From Arthrobacter globiformis (GTDB lineage: Bacteria; Actinomycetota; Actinomycetes; Actinomycetales; Micrococcaceae), in NCBI RefSeq assembly GCF_030817195.1, contig NZ_JAUSYZ010000001.1, positions 5,084,001-5,148,000 of the forward strand: DNA of 64,000 nt, in the 5' to 3' direction. The notes below the pieces were generated by a model that was given only the letters and a program-made list of their open reading frames with translations, was not told the origin of the DNA and searched no databases. This document shows positions 25,550 to 34,529 of the stretch, one piece after another. A program made the position numbers and the translations under genes. Position 1 is the stretch's first letter. Every line of letters starts with the position of its first letter.

Positions 25550-26527
25550 CTAAAGCCGGGCCTTGGCTGCCAGGCCCTGGCGGACGTCCGAGCCGGTGGT
25601 GGCGGCTGCAAATGCTTTCACGGCCTCCTCGGCTTCCTTGCTCAGGTTCTGCGGTACGGCGACGTCGATGGTCACCAGCAGGTCCCCGGTGCCCTTTGAC
25701 GTCTTCACGCCGCGGCCCTTGACCCGGAGTGTGCGCCCCGACGGAGTGCCGGCAGGAACGCGGACCCGGACGTGTTCGCCGTCGATCGTAGGAACCTCGA
25801 TGTCGGCACCCAAAGCAGCCTCCGGGAAGCTGACGGGCACGTGGATCCGGAGGTTGTCGCCGTCGCGCGTGTAAAAGTCATGGTTCTTGACGTTGACGGT
25901 GACCAGCAGGTCGCCGTTGCCAGCCGGGCCGTACTGGCCCTTGCCGCGGACGCGCACCTTCTGGCCGTCCTTGATGCCCGCGGGCACCCGGACGTCGATG
26001 ACCTCGCCGTCCGGCTCACGCAGCCCAATGGTGGTGCCTCGGATGGACCCGGCGAAGGAGATGCTGGTGCTGGCCGTCCGGTCGGCGCCCTTCTGCGGTG
26101 CGCGCTGGTAACCGGCAGGGCCGCCACCGAAACCGCCGCCGAACAGGTCGGCGAACTCGGGCGGGACGCCGCCGGCGGTGCTAAACCCGCCGGAGTGCCG
26201 GCCGCCGCCGCCGGTGAACAGGCCGCCGAAGAGGTCCTCGAAGCCGCCGTTCGCGGTGTTGCCTGCGCCGTGCGGGGCAAAACGGGCGCCGCCGCCCATG
26301 GCCCGGATGGCGTCATACTGCTGCCGCTCATCAGGATCGGACAGCACAGAGTACGCCTCGGAAATGTCCTTGAACTTCTTCTCCGCAGCAGTATCTCCGG
26401 AGTTCGTATCAGGGTGGTACTGCCGCGCGAGCTTCCGGTAAGCCTTCTTAATGTCAGCGTCGGAAGCGTCCTTGGCAACACCAAGGATCTTATAAAAGTC
26501 CTTGTCCACCCAGTCCTGGCTAGCCAA
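25550..26527 (-). CDS. dnaJ: Co-chaperone DnaJ (no zinc finger)
   Basis: A 325-residue J-protein. The J domain (residues 10-75) has HPD within ARQYHPDTN. A Gly/Phe-rich linker (about 85-150, FGGGFGGGPAG) follows, then two substrate-binding beta domains ending VTIDVAVPQNL. The CxxCxGxG zinc repeats are missing, as in CbpA/DnaJ1 of the actinobacterial hspR operon. It delivers clients to DnaK and stimulates ATP hydrolysis. It starts 268 bases after grpE, an unusually long gap filled by palindromes. Confidence 0.93.
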   Translation of the reverse strand: MASQDWVDKDFYKILGVAKDASDADIKKAYRKLARQYHPDTNSGDTAAEKKFKDISEAYSVLSDPDERQQYDAIRAMGGGARFAPHGAGNTANGGFEDLFGGLFTGGGGRHSGGFSTAGGVPPEFADLFGGGFGGGPAGYQRAPQKGADRTASTSISFAGSIRGTTIGLREPDGEVIDVRVPAGIKDGQKVRVRGKGQYGPAGNGDLLVTVNVKNHDFYTRDGDNLRIHVPVSFPEAALGADIEVPTIDGEHVRVRVPAGTPSGRTLRVKGRGVKTSKGTGDLLVTIDVAVPQNLSKEAEEAVKAFAAATTGSDVRQGLAAKARL

Positions 26528-26556
26528 TGGCGTTTCCTTTCAAATCTGTTCTAACC

Positions 26557-26678
26557 GAGCTCTCCGCGATACATGGGCCCCCGCCCCTTCGCGTGGCGGC
26601 TTTGGTCCTACGGACCTGAGCCGCCACGCTCCGGCAGGCCCGATGCCACTCCCGGGGCCCATGTATCGCTGCGAGCTT
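26557..26678. repeat. Nested palindrome between grpE and dnaJ
   Basis: Three nested inverted repeats: GCGATACATGGGCCCC (26566-26581) with its complement at 26654-26669; GCGTGGCGGC (26591-26600) with GCCGCCACGC (26620-26629); and GGTCC/GGACC at 26604-26616. Partly matching GAGCT arms lie outside. As DNA or RNA it can form one long hairpin of about 120 bases. Confidence 0.8.
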
Positions 26679-26710
26679 GTGGTCACCTCACCTTAGGCGA
26701 GAAAACCGCT

Positions 26711-26787
26711 GGCGCGGAGGCCGGATATGGGGCGGCGGTGTGGAGGGCACCGCGAAGCGGGCACCGCCCCATATCCGGCGTAGCGCC
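26711..26787. repeat. Second large inverted repeat between grpE and dnaJ
   Basis: CCGGATATGGGGCGG (26721-26735) is an exact inverted match of 26764-26778, enclosed by GGCGC (26711-26715) and GCGCC (26783-26787). It lies just past the grpE stop and could be a terminator, a processing site or a mobile palindromic element. Confidence 0.8.
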
Positions 26788-26795
26788 TTGGTGAG

Positions 26796-27467
26796 TCAAG
26801 CAGGTACCGCGACGATTACCTGTGCTGCGCGGAGGACCCGCTCGCCTGACTTGTAGCCGGAGCGGAGCACCTGGCTGACGGTGTCCACTTCGATGTCATC
26901 GCCGGGCTGCTGGATGAGGGCCTCGTGGATGGTCGGGTCGAACTCCACGCCGGTCTCATCGATGCGGGTCAGGCCGTAGGTCTTCAGCGCATTCTCCAGC
27001 TTGGCGGCGATCGCGGCGAACGGGCCGTCCGCGAGGTCACCGTGCTGGCGGGCAGCGTCGACGTCGTCCAGGACCGGGAGCAGGGAGTTCAGGACGCCGA
27101 TGACGGCCATCTCCCCTGCCACGGCGCGGTCGCGTTCAACGCGCTTGCGGTAGTTGACGTACTCGGCCTGCAGGCGGAGCAGGTCGTTCTTCAGCTCCGC
27201 CGCCGCGGCGGCCTCGGTGCCCTGCGCGACGGACTCCTCGGCGGGCACCTCGACCTGGTTGAGGATTTCCTCAGCCTGGGCGAGGGCGTCGCCGTCGGAA
27301 TCCGCGGGTGCGCCGGCCTCCGACGCGGCGGACTGGCCGCCCTGCGGATGCCGGGCCTCCCCGGTCACCGGGTCCACCTTGCGGTGGTCCCGGATGACCG
27401 GCTCGTCGCGGTTGCTGCCTTGGTCTCGGGAAGAGTTGTGCTCTTCTTCGTTACCGTGATGCGGCAT
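26796..27467 (-). CDS. grpE: Nucleotide exchange factor GrpE
   Basis: A 223-residue exchange factor for DnaK. It has a long disordered acidic N-terminus (about 75 residues), a dimerising coiled coil (ELKNDLLRLQAEYVNYRKRV) and a beta-wing domain with the signature EGVEFDPTIHEALI-like ETGVEFDPTIHEALIQQPGD and VSQVLRSGYKSGERVLRAAQ. The ATG at 27467 lies 2 bases after the dnaK stop, so the pair is co-transcribed. Confidence 0.95.
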   Translation of the reverse strand: MPHHGNEEEHNSSRDQGSNRDEPVIRDHRKVDPVTGEARHPQGGQSAASEAGAPADSDGDALAQAEEILNQVEVPAEESVAQGTEAAAAAELKNDLLRLQAEYVNYRKRVERDRAVAGEMAVIGVLNSLLPVLDDVDAARQHGDLADGPFAAIAAKLENALKTYGLTRIDETGVEFDPTIHEALIQQPGDDIEVDTVSQVLRSGYKSGERVLRAAQVIVAVPA

Positions 27468-27469
27468 GG

Positions 27470-29341
<1,872 letters not shown>

Positions 29342-29385
29342 GTGTTGCTTCCTTCTTTCCTTGGAAACTTGGGCTCGCCCACTTC

Positions 29386-29406
29386 CTTGAGCGATCTGCA
29401 CTCAAC
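29386..29406 (-). promoter_or_regulatory. HAIR operator 1 of dnaK
   Basis: CTTGAGC-N7-ACTCAAC, one base from the HspR consensus CTTGAGT-N7-ACTCAAG in each arm. It overlaps the -10 and the expected start of dnaK transcription. Confidence 0.85.
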
Positions 29407-29432
29407 TCTACTCAGCGCGCAATTTAAGTCAA
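29405..29432 (-). promoter_or_regulatory. dnaK promoter
   Basis: On the minus strand TTGACT (29432-29427) and TAGAGT (29410-29405) are separated by 16 bases, a good housekeeping-sigma promoter. It is flanked on both sides by HAIR boxes, so HspR would occlude it. Confidence 0.75.
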
Positions 29433-29438
29433 TCCAAA

Positions 29439-29459
29439 GTTGAGTCAAGGACACTCAAC
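29439..29459 (-). promoter_or_regulatory. HAIR operator 2 of dnaK
   Basis: GTTGAGT-N7-ACTCAAC, a perfect inverted repeat (the arms extend to AGTTGAGT/ACTCAACT at 29438-29460), immediately upstream of the -35 element. Confidence 0.85.
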
Positions 29460-29488
29460 TTCGCCTGCGTGCGACCCCGCAGCAAGGA

Positions 29489-29538
29489 AAGAACCCCCGA
29501 TTGCCACGCGGTACTTCCGCGTGAAACCGGGGGTTCTT
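29489..29538 (-). terminator. Long hairpin terminator downstream of the acidic repeat gene
   Basis: AAGAACCCCCG (29489-29499) pairs with CGGGGGTTCTT (29528-29538), with an inner CACGCGG/CCGCGTG stem (29505-29511, 29517-29523). On the minus strand it ends in GGGGGTTCTTTCCTT, an intrinsic-type T-rich tail 41 bases past the repeat gene's stop. Confidence 0.75.
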
Positions 29539-29579
29539 CAATAAACGGCTGCCGGATTTCGCCCAACGTGAACCTGCGC

Positions 29580-30002
29580 CTAGCCTCCCGAGGAGGTGCC
29601 GCCGTCGTCGTTCCGCGGCGCATTGACCTGGCCGTCGATCAGTTCGTCCTTCAGGTCTTCGGCGGCGCCGCCTTCGGGGGATGTGCCGGCGGCGCCGTAG
29701 TCCCCCTCGGGGTATTCGCCTTCCTCATCCCCGGGCAACTCCTGGCCGACCCCTCCGGCCCGGCCGTAGTCGCCTTCCGGATACTCGCCTTCTTCCACCT
29801 CCGAGGAGGGCTTAACCGCCCCCGCATCGCCGTAGTCCCCTGCCTGGTATTCGCCCTCGGGTTCGGTGGCGGATTCCTGCCCTGCCACGCCGGCATCGCC
29901 GTAATCACCCTCCACGTACTGGCCGCTGTCCCCCTCGAGCGCCGGATTCCTGGAGCTGTTATGCGTCTTGCCCGCGCCGCCGGTCTCACTGTTTTCGGTC
30001 AT
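29580..30002 (-). CDS. Acidic four-repeat protein, function unknown
   Basis: A 140-residue, highly acidic, probably disordered protein without signal peptide or membrane segment. It contains four imperfect repeats of about 20 residues around G[EQ]Y-x2-GDYG-x-AG: GQYVEGDYGDAG, GEYQAGDYGDAG, GEYPEGDYGRAG and GEYPEGDYGAAG. The ATG at 30002 is followed by MTENSETGG. It is monocistronic, ending at a good terminator just upstream of the dnaK promoter. Tyr-rich acidic repeats may bind cations or confer solubility under stress; this is speculation. Confidence 0.7.
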   Translation of the reverse strand: MTENSETGGAGKTHNSSRNPALEGDSGQYVEGDYGDAGVAGQESATEPEGEYQAGDYGDAGAVKPSSEVEEGEYPEGDYGRAGGVGQELPGDEEGEYPEGDYGAAGTSPEGGAAEDLKDELIDGQVNAPRNDDGGTSSGG

Positions 30003-30142
30003 CGGTTGATCACTCCTTCGAAAGGACTGGGCGCGCCTGGTTCGGGCGCAGTGGCAGTCTACTCAGCCGGCGCAGGCGGCAACAGGGGCCGGCGCGGGGC
30101 TACCCGGCTTGGGACTGCCAGTCCGGGGCCAATCCGGCCGAA

Positions 30143-30865
30143 CTAAAGCCCGGCGAGATCCGCCAGCAGAGCAATGTGGTGCTCGAACAGTTCATCAGGG
30201 GCGGAAAAAGTGCCGGCGCCATACTGCCCGAACACTTCAAAACTGACGGCTCCAAAGAGTGAGGTCCAGATGAGGGTGCCGCGGGCCAGCAGGGCACCCG
30301 GGACTTCCACGTTCAGCTCACGCCGGATTGCTTCCAGATCGGCGGCCAGGGGTGCCGGCACCGCGGAGGGCCCGCGCTCCGCAAGGCGCCCGGCACGGTG
30401 CGCCGCGTCCAGGATCTGCACCAGGCTGTTGACCACCCGCGTGCCGGGCGCCGTGGTCCGCTCCGCCGGAGCCTGATACCCCGGCACCGGGCTGCCGAAC
30501 AGGAGGCCGTAGCGCGCCGGCTCCCGGAGGGCCCACCTGCGGACAGCGCGGGCCAGTGCGCCGAACCGGCCTCCGAAGTCTTCCGCGGGGACGGACTCGA
30601 CGGCGGCATCCACCGCATCCCCCAGGTCGTTGTAGGCATCCACGAGCAGGAGGGTCAGCAGCTCGTCGCGGCTCCCGACGTATCGGTAGACGGCCGAGGA
30701 GACCACACCCAGCTCACGGGCGACAGCGCGGAGCGACAGGGCGGCGGCCCCATGTTCCGCCAGGTGCTGCCGGCCCAGCCGGATGATGTCGGCGATGGTC
30801 TGCGCCCGGGCACGCTCACGCGGCGTACGGATTTCCCCGCTGGCGGTCTGAGAGGTGGCTGGCAT
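30143..30865 (-). CDS. TetR-family regulator (WHG-type C-terminal domain)
   Basis: A 240-residue repressor with N-terminal helix-turn-helix LSLRAVARELGVVSSAVYRYVGSRDELL (residues about 43-70) and a helical ligand domain of the TetR_C WHG type (LREPARYGLLFGSPVPGYQ). It is divergent from the SDR gene, with two strong palindromes in the 151-base gap, and probably represses both genes. Confidence 0.9.
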   Translation of the reverse strand: MPATSQTASGEIRTPRERARAQTIADIIRLGRQHLAEHGAAALSLRAVARELGVVSSAVYRYVGSRDELLTLLLVDAYNDLGDAVDAAVESVPAEDFGGRFGALARAVRRWALREPARYGLLFGSPVPGYQAPAERTTAPGTRVVNSLVQILDAAHRAGRLAERGPSAVPAPLAADLEAIRRELNVEVPGALLARGTLIWTSLFGAVSFEVFGQYGAGTFSAPDELFEHHIALLADLAGL

Positions 30866-30902
30866 CAGCCCAGCATGGCACGAATCAGAGCAGTGTCAAC
30901 AA

Positions 30903-30970
30903 TTGAGAGCAGTGCTCTTGACTTTGCTGGGTCCCTGCAGGATCCTTGCTTTGAGAGCAGTGCTCTCAAA
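30903..30970. promoter_or_regulatory. Paired TetR operators
   Basis: TTGAGAGCAGTGCTCTTGA (30903-30921) and TTGAGAGCAGTGCTCTCAA (30951-30969, palindrome extending to 30950-30970) are 48 bases apart. A third half-site, CAGAGCAGTG, begins at 30886. The arms GAGAGCA/TGCTCTC are perfect in the second copy. Confidence 0.85.
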
Positions 30971-31016
30971 ACCCCACTTGGCCCCCCGGGACCATCCGCA
31001 CGAAGGAGAAATGCTT

Positions 31017-31986
31017 ATGTCCGGTCTATATGTGGTCACCGGCGCCGGGCCCCGTGGGCTGGACGGTGGCGGAGCAACTGGCGGAGCGCGGCGGGCGGGT
31101 CCGTGTCCTCACGCGCTCCGGCAGCGGTCCCGACCACCCGTTGGTCGAGAAACTGCAGATGGATGTCTCCAACGCGGGCCTGCTGGGTGACGCTTTCGAG
31201 GGCGCCGCGGCGGTCTTCCACTGCATCCACGGCTCCTCCTACAGCGCCGCGGCCTGGGAACAGGAGCTGCCCGCTGCCGAACAGGCGGTCCTGGCGGCGG
31301 CAGGCGAGGCGGGGGCCGTCGTCGTTTTCCCGGAAAGCCTTTACTCCTACAGCGATCCGGAGCGGGTGATGACCGAAGGCAGCCCGCGCGAGGCGGAGGG
31401 CGGCAAACGCGGCGTCCGCGCGGCGCTGCTGCGGGCGCGGGAGGCGAGCGCCACTGACACCGTGTCCGTGGTGGCAGGCGATTTCTTCGGCCCCCGCGTC
31501 CGGATGGCCCACGCCGGCGAGCGCATGGTGCCAGGCGTCCTCGCCCGGCGCCCGCTGCAGGTGGTCGGAAGCGCCGACCAGCCGCATTACTTCACCTACG
31601 TTCCCGATCTGGCCGCGGCAATGATCCGGGCTGCGGGAATGCCGGAGCTGTGGAACCGGGTGCTGCACGCGCCCACCAACCCGCCGCTCACGCAGCGCCA
31701 GATCGCTCGAGCCTTTGCCGCGGCCGCCGGCGTGCCGTCCGCGAAGGTCCACGCGGTGCCGGGATGGGTCCTGCGCACCCTTTGGCTGTTCTCCGCCGAC
31801 ATGAGAGAGCTCGGCGAGATGCTCTACCAGTTCGAGCGGCCGTTCGTGATGGATTCAACGGCCAGCGAGGAGCAACTGGGCCTTCGTCCGACTCCCCTGC
31901 AGGTGGCAGCCAAGGAGACGGTGGAGTGGTGGCGCTCGGAGCTCACTGCAGGTCCGGGACGGGCACCGGCGGCGACGGCCGCCTAG
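31017..31986 (+). pseudogene. NAD-dependent epimerase/SDR-family gene with +1 frameshift
   Basis: The expected start is ATG 31017 (AAGGAG at 31003-31008), giving MSGLYVVTGAGP, the beginning of a Rossmann fold. The frame then shifts: CCCC at 31050-31053 has one base too many, and the rest (VGWTVAEQLAERGGRVRVLT to WWRSELTAGPGR) continues in the next frame to 31986. The body is an atypical NAD(P)-binding SDR with the YF(T)YVPDLA region of nucleotide-sugar-epimerase-like proteins. It is either a real inactivation or a sequencing error. A shortened product from ATG 31030 would lack the first strand of the cofactor fold. Confidence 0.75.
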
Positions 31987-32243
31987 CGGATGGAAACTTC
32001 CGCAGGGCCTTCCAGTTTGCTGGCTTCCTGCGCCTCGGGCCGGCTGAGTCTACCCGGCCACCAGATGCGCCGGCCCAGGTCGTAAGCCAGGGCGGGAACC
32101 AGGAGCGAGCGCACCAGAACGGTGTCCAGCAGCACCCCGAACGCCACGATGAAGGCCAACTGCACCGGGAACATGATGGGGATGACGCCAAGGGCCGCGA
32201 ACGTGGCGGCCAGGACCACCCCGGCCGATGTGATCAGTGCTCC
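31983..32243 (-). pseudogene. C-terminal remnant of an MMPL/RND-type transporter
   Basis: About 87 codons encode only the end of an MMPL family exporter: GALITSAGVVLAATFAALGV, then QLAFIVAFGVLLDTVLVRSL, and GRRIWWPGRL. Full-length members exceed 700 residues. Nothing upstream matches in any frame, as the methyltransferase begins at 32307. It is a decayed fragment whose stop overlaps the SDR stop. Confidence 0.75.
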
Positions 32244-32306
32244 GGCGCACCATATCGACCCTTCTTGCTACCTGCCCGAGGTGCGGAGAAGGAGTAGCGT
32301 TTCCCT

Positions 32307-33122
32307 ATGAGCGCGCAGCAGCCGGAAGATGTCTACACTCACGGCCACCACGAGTCCGTGGTCCGGGCCCATGCGTCGCGGACGGCGGAGAATTCGGCCG
32401 CGTTCGTTATCCCGCACCTCACCCCCGGCGCATCGGTGCTCGACGTCGGGTGCGGGCCGGGCAGCATCACGTGTGACTTCGCGCTTCTGGTGGCCCCCGG
32501 GAAGGTGACGGGGCTGGACCGCTCCCCTGACGTGATCACCCACGCCCGCGAACTGGCGGCCGACCGCGGCGTGGAGAACGTTGAGTTTGTAGCGGGCAAC
32601 ATCTACGACCTTGATTTCGAGGACGACACCTTCGATGTGGTCCACGCCCACCAGGTCCTGCAGCACCTGACCGATCCGGTCGAAGCGCTGCGGGAAATGC
32701 GCCGGGTGGCCAGGCCCGGCGGCATCGTTGCCGTCCGCGACGCGGATTTCCACGGCATGAGCTGGTATCCCGCCATTCCCGAGCTCGACGAGTGGATGGA
32801 TCTGTACCAGCGGATCGCCCGCCGGAACGGCGCCGAGCCCGACGCCGGCCGCCGGCTCGTCTCCTGGGCCCAGGCCGCCGGCTTTACGGACGTGGCGCCA
32901 ACCAGCAGCAACTGGCTCTACGCCACCGGGCAGCAGCGCCGCTGGCAGGCCAGGGTGTGGGGCGAGCGCGTGCTGCATTCGGCGTTCGCGGAGCAGGCCC
33001 TCGAGTACGGCTTCGCACAGGAGGCCGACCTCACGCGCATCTCGGCCGGCTGGCACCGCTGGGGCTCCACCGACGACGGCTGGTTCCTCATTCCCAACGG
33101 CGAGGTCATCGCCCGGGCGTAA
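32307..33122 (+). CDS. Class I SAM-dependent methyltransferase (UbiE-like)
   Basis: A 271-residue soluble enzyme with SAM motif I VLDVGCGPGSITC (residues about 44-56), the acidic LDRSP after strand 2, EFVAGNIYDLDFEDDTFDVV (motifs II-III) and LREMRRVARPGGIVAV. The C-terminal half is substrate-specific and not recognised. The methyl acceptor is unknown. Confidence 0.88.
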   Translation: MSAQQPEDVYTHGHHESVVRAHASRTAENSAAFVIPHLTPGASVLDVGCGPGSITCDFALLVAPGKVTGLDRSPDVITHARELAADRGVENVEFVAGNIYDLDFEDDTFDVVHAHQVLQHLTDPVEALREMRRVARPGGIVAVRDADFHGMSWYPAIPELDEWMDLYQRIARRNGAEPDAGRRLVSWAQAAGFTDVAPTSSNWLYATGQQRRWQARVWGERVLHSAFAEQALEYGFAQEADLTRISAGWHRWGSTDDGWFLIPNGEVIARA

Positions 33123-33176
33123 GCGGGCCCCAGCCGTCGTAAACGTCCCGCCCCGCAGGCCGACTAAACTTGATGG

Positions 33177-33800
33177 GTGCAACTCTCCCTTTGGCTGGCC
33201 CTCGCGGGTGCCGGCGTCCTCATCAGCTTCACTCCGGGCGCAGGTGCCATCAACACCATGAGCAACTCGCTGACCGCCGGGTTCAAGCGCTCCATCTGGG
33301 GCATCCTGGGGCAACAGGCCGCCCTGATCCTGCATGTCATCGTTGTGGCCCTCGGCGTCGGCGTTCTGGTTGCCGGCTCCCCGGTCGCCTTCAACGCCAT
33401 CCGCTACGCCGACGCCGCATACCTGGTGTACCTCGGCATCAGGCAATTCCTGCGCAAACCGGACCTGGACCAGGAGAAGGTCGCCGCACTCCGGAACGAG
33501 CCGGCCTGGTCCATGTTCCGCAGGGGTCTGTGGGTCAACCTGCTCAACCCCAAGGCCATCGTGTTCTTCCTGGCCTTCGTGCCGCAGTTCATCCGGCCCG
33601 CCAGCCCGCTCCTGCCCCAGTACGCCGTGCTCGCCGCGACCGTGGTCCTCATCGACGTCCTCGTCATGTGGTTCTTCTTCGCGGCGGCGGCAAAATCGTT
33701 CCAGCGCTTTGCCCACAATGCCCACGGCCAAACCGTGCTGAACCGGATTTTCGGCGTCCTGTTCGTCGCGGTGGGCGTGCTGCTGGCATTCATCCACTAG
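33177..33800 (+). CDS. LysE/RhtB-family amino-acid exporter
   Basis: A 207-residue membrane protein with about six segments. The RhtB pattern ISFTPGAGAINTMSNSLTAG at the N-terminus and RRGLWVNLLNPKAIVFFLAF in the middle identify the homoserine/threonine efflux branch. The start is GTG at 33177. Substrate is inferred to be a neutral amino acid or homoserine derivative. Confidence 0.88.
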   Translation: MQLSLWLALAGAGVLISFTPGAGAINTMSNSLTAGFKRSIWGILGQQAALILHVIVVALGVGVLVAGSPVAFNAIRYADAAYLVYLGIRQFLRKPDLDQEKVAALRNEPAWSMFRRGLWVNLLNPKAIVFFLAFVPQFIRPASPLLPQYAVLAATVVLIDVLVMWFFFAAAAKSFQRFAHNAHGQTVLNRIFGVLFVAVGVLLAFIH

Positions 33801-33956
33801 CAGCCTCCCGCTGCCAGCCCGGAGCCGACCCCGCCGTCCGTGGCAGGGTCACTCCTCGCCCTGCCAAGAGACCCGATTTCGGCACCGCGCGAAATGTTTT
33901 GAACAATAAGAATACTTACTAGCCAAGCGGTGTTAGCGTGCTCCATGCTTAGCCGT

Positions 33957-34529
33957 ATGACCTCAATGACGAGACCATACCGGATCATCGCGGTCTGCAC
34001 CGGCAACATCTGCCGGTCCCCGATGGCGGAGCTGATGCTGGCGGAGGCCTTTGCAGCGGCGGGGCTCGCCGGCGCCGTCGTCGTGGACTCCGCGGGAACC
34101 ACCGCCTATGAGGCAGGACGCCCCATCGACCCCCGGGCCGCGCGGAAACTAACTGCCCACAATCTCCGCTCCGACCGGCACATTGCCCGGGAATGGCGGA
34201 AGGAGTGGTTCGCGGAACGCCATCTGATCCTGGCCCTCGACGTGGACCACTACGGCTGGCTGCAGGCGTCGGCCCCGGACGGCGAATCCCTCGAGAGAAT
34301 ACGCATGCTGCGCAGCTTCGATCCCCTATTGGCAACGAAGGATCCCTTGGACCAGGGCATCGAAGACCCTTGGTACGGGGACCACAGCGACTTTGCGTCC
34401 GTGTGGGACCAGATCCAGGCGTCGGTGCCGGGAATCGTAGAGTATGTCCGTTCCGCCATCGCCGCGGCCTCGGCGGATGGCGCCCCGCTCCAGCTTAAGG
34501 ACAGCCAGCAGGTACGCTCTATTTCATGA
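33957..34529 (+). CDS. Low-molecular-weight protein tyrosine phosphatase
   Basis: A 190-residue phosphatase with the P-loop VCTGNICRSP (CX5R) near the N-terminus and the general-acid region EDPWYGD near residue 145. The start is chosen at ATG 33957; ATGs at 33930 and 33966 are possible, and no Shine-Dalgarno is clear. Its TGA overlaps the ATG of the kinase-PabB gene, so the two are coupled. Actinobacterial relatives (PtpA/PtpB-like) act on protein phosphotyrosine. Confidence 0.88.
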   Translation: MTSMTRPYRIIAVCTGNICRSPMAELMLAEAFAAAGLAGAVVVDSAGTTAYEAGRPIDPRAARKLTAHNLRSDRHIAREWRKEWFAERHLILALDVDHYGWLQASAPDGESLERIRMLRSFDPLLATKDPLDQGIEDPWYGDHSDFASVWDQIQASVPGIVEYVRSAIAAASADGAPLQLKDSQQVRSIS

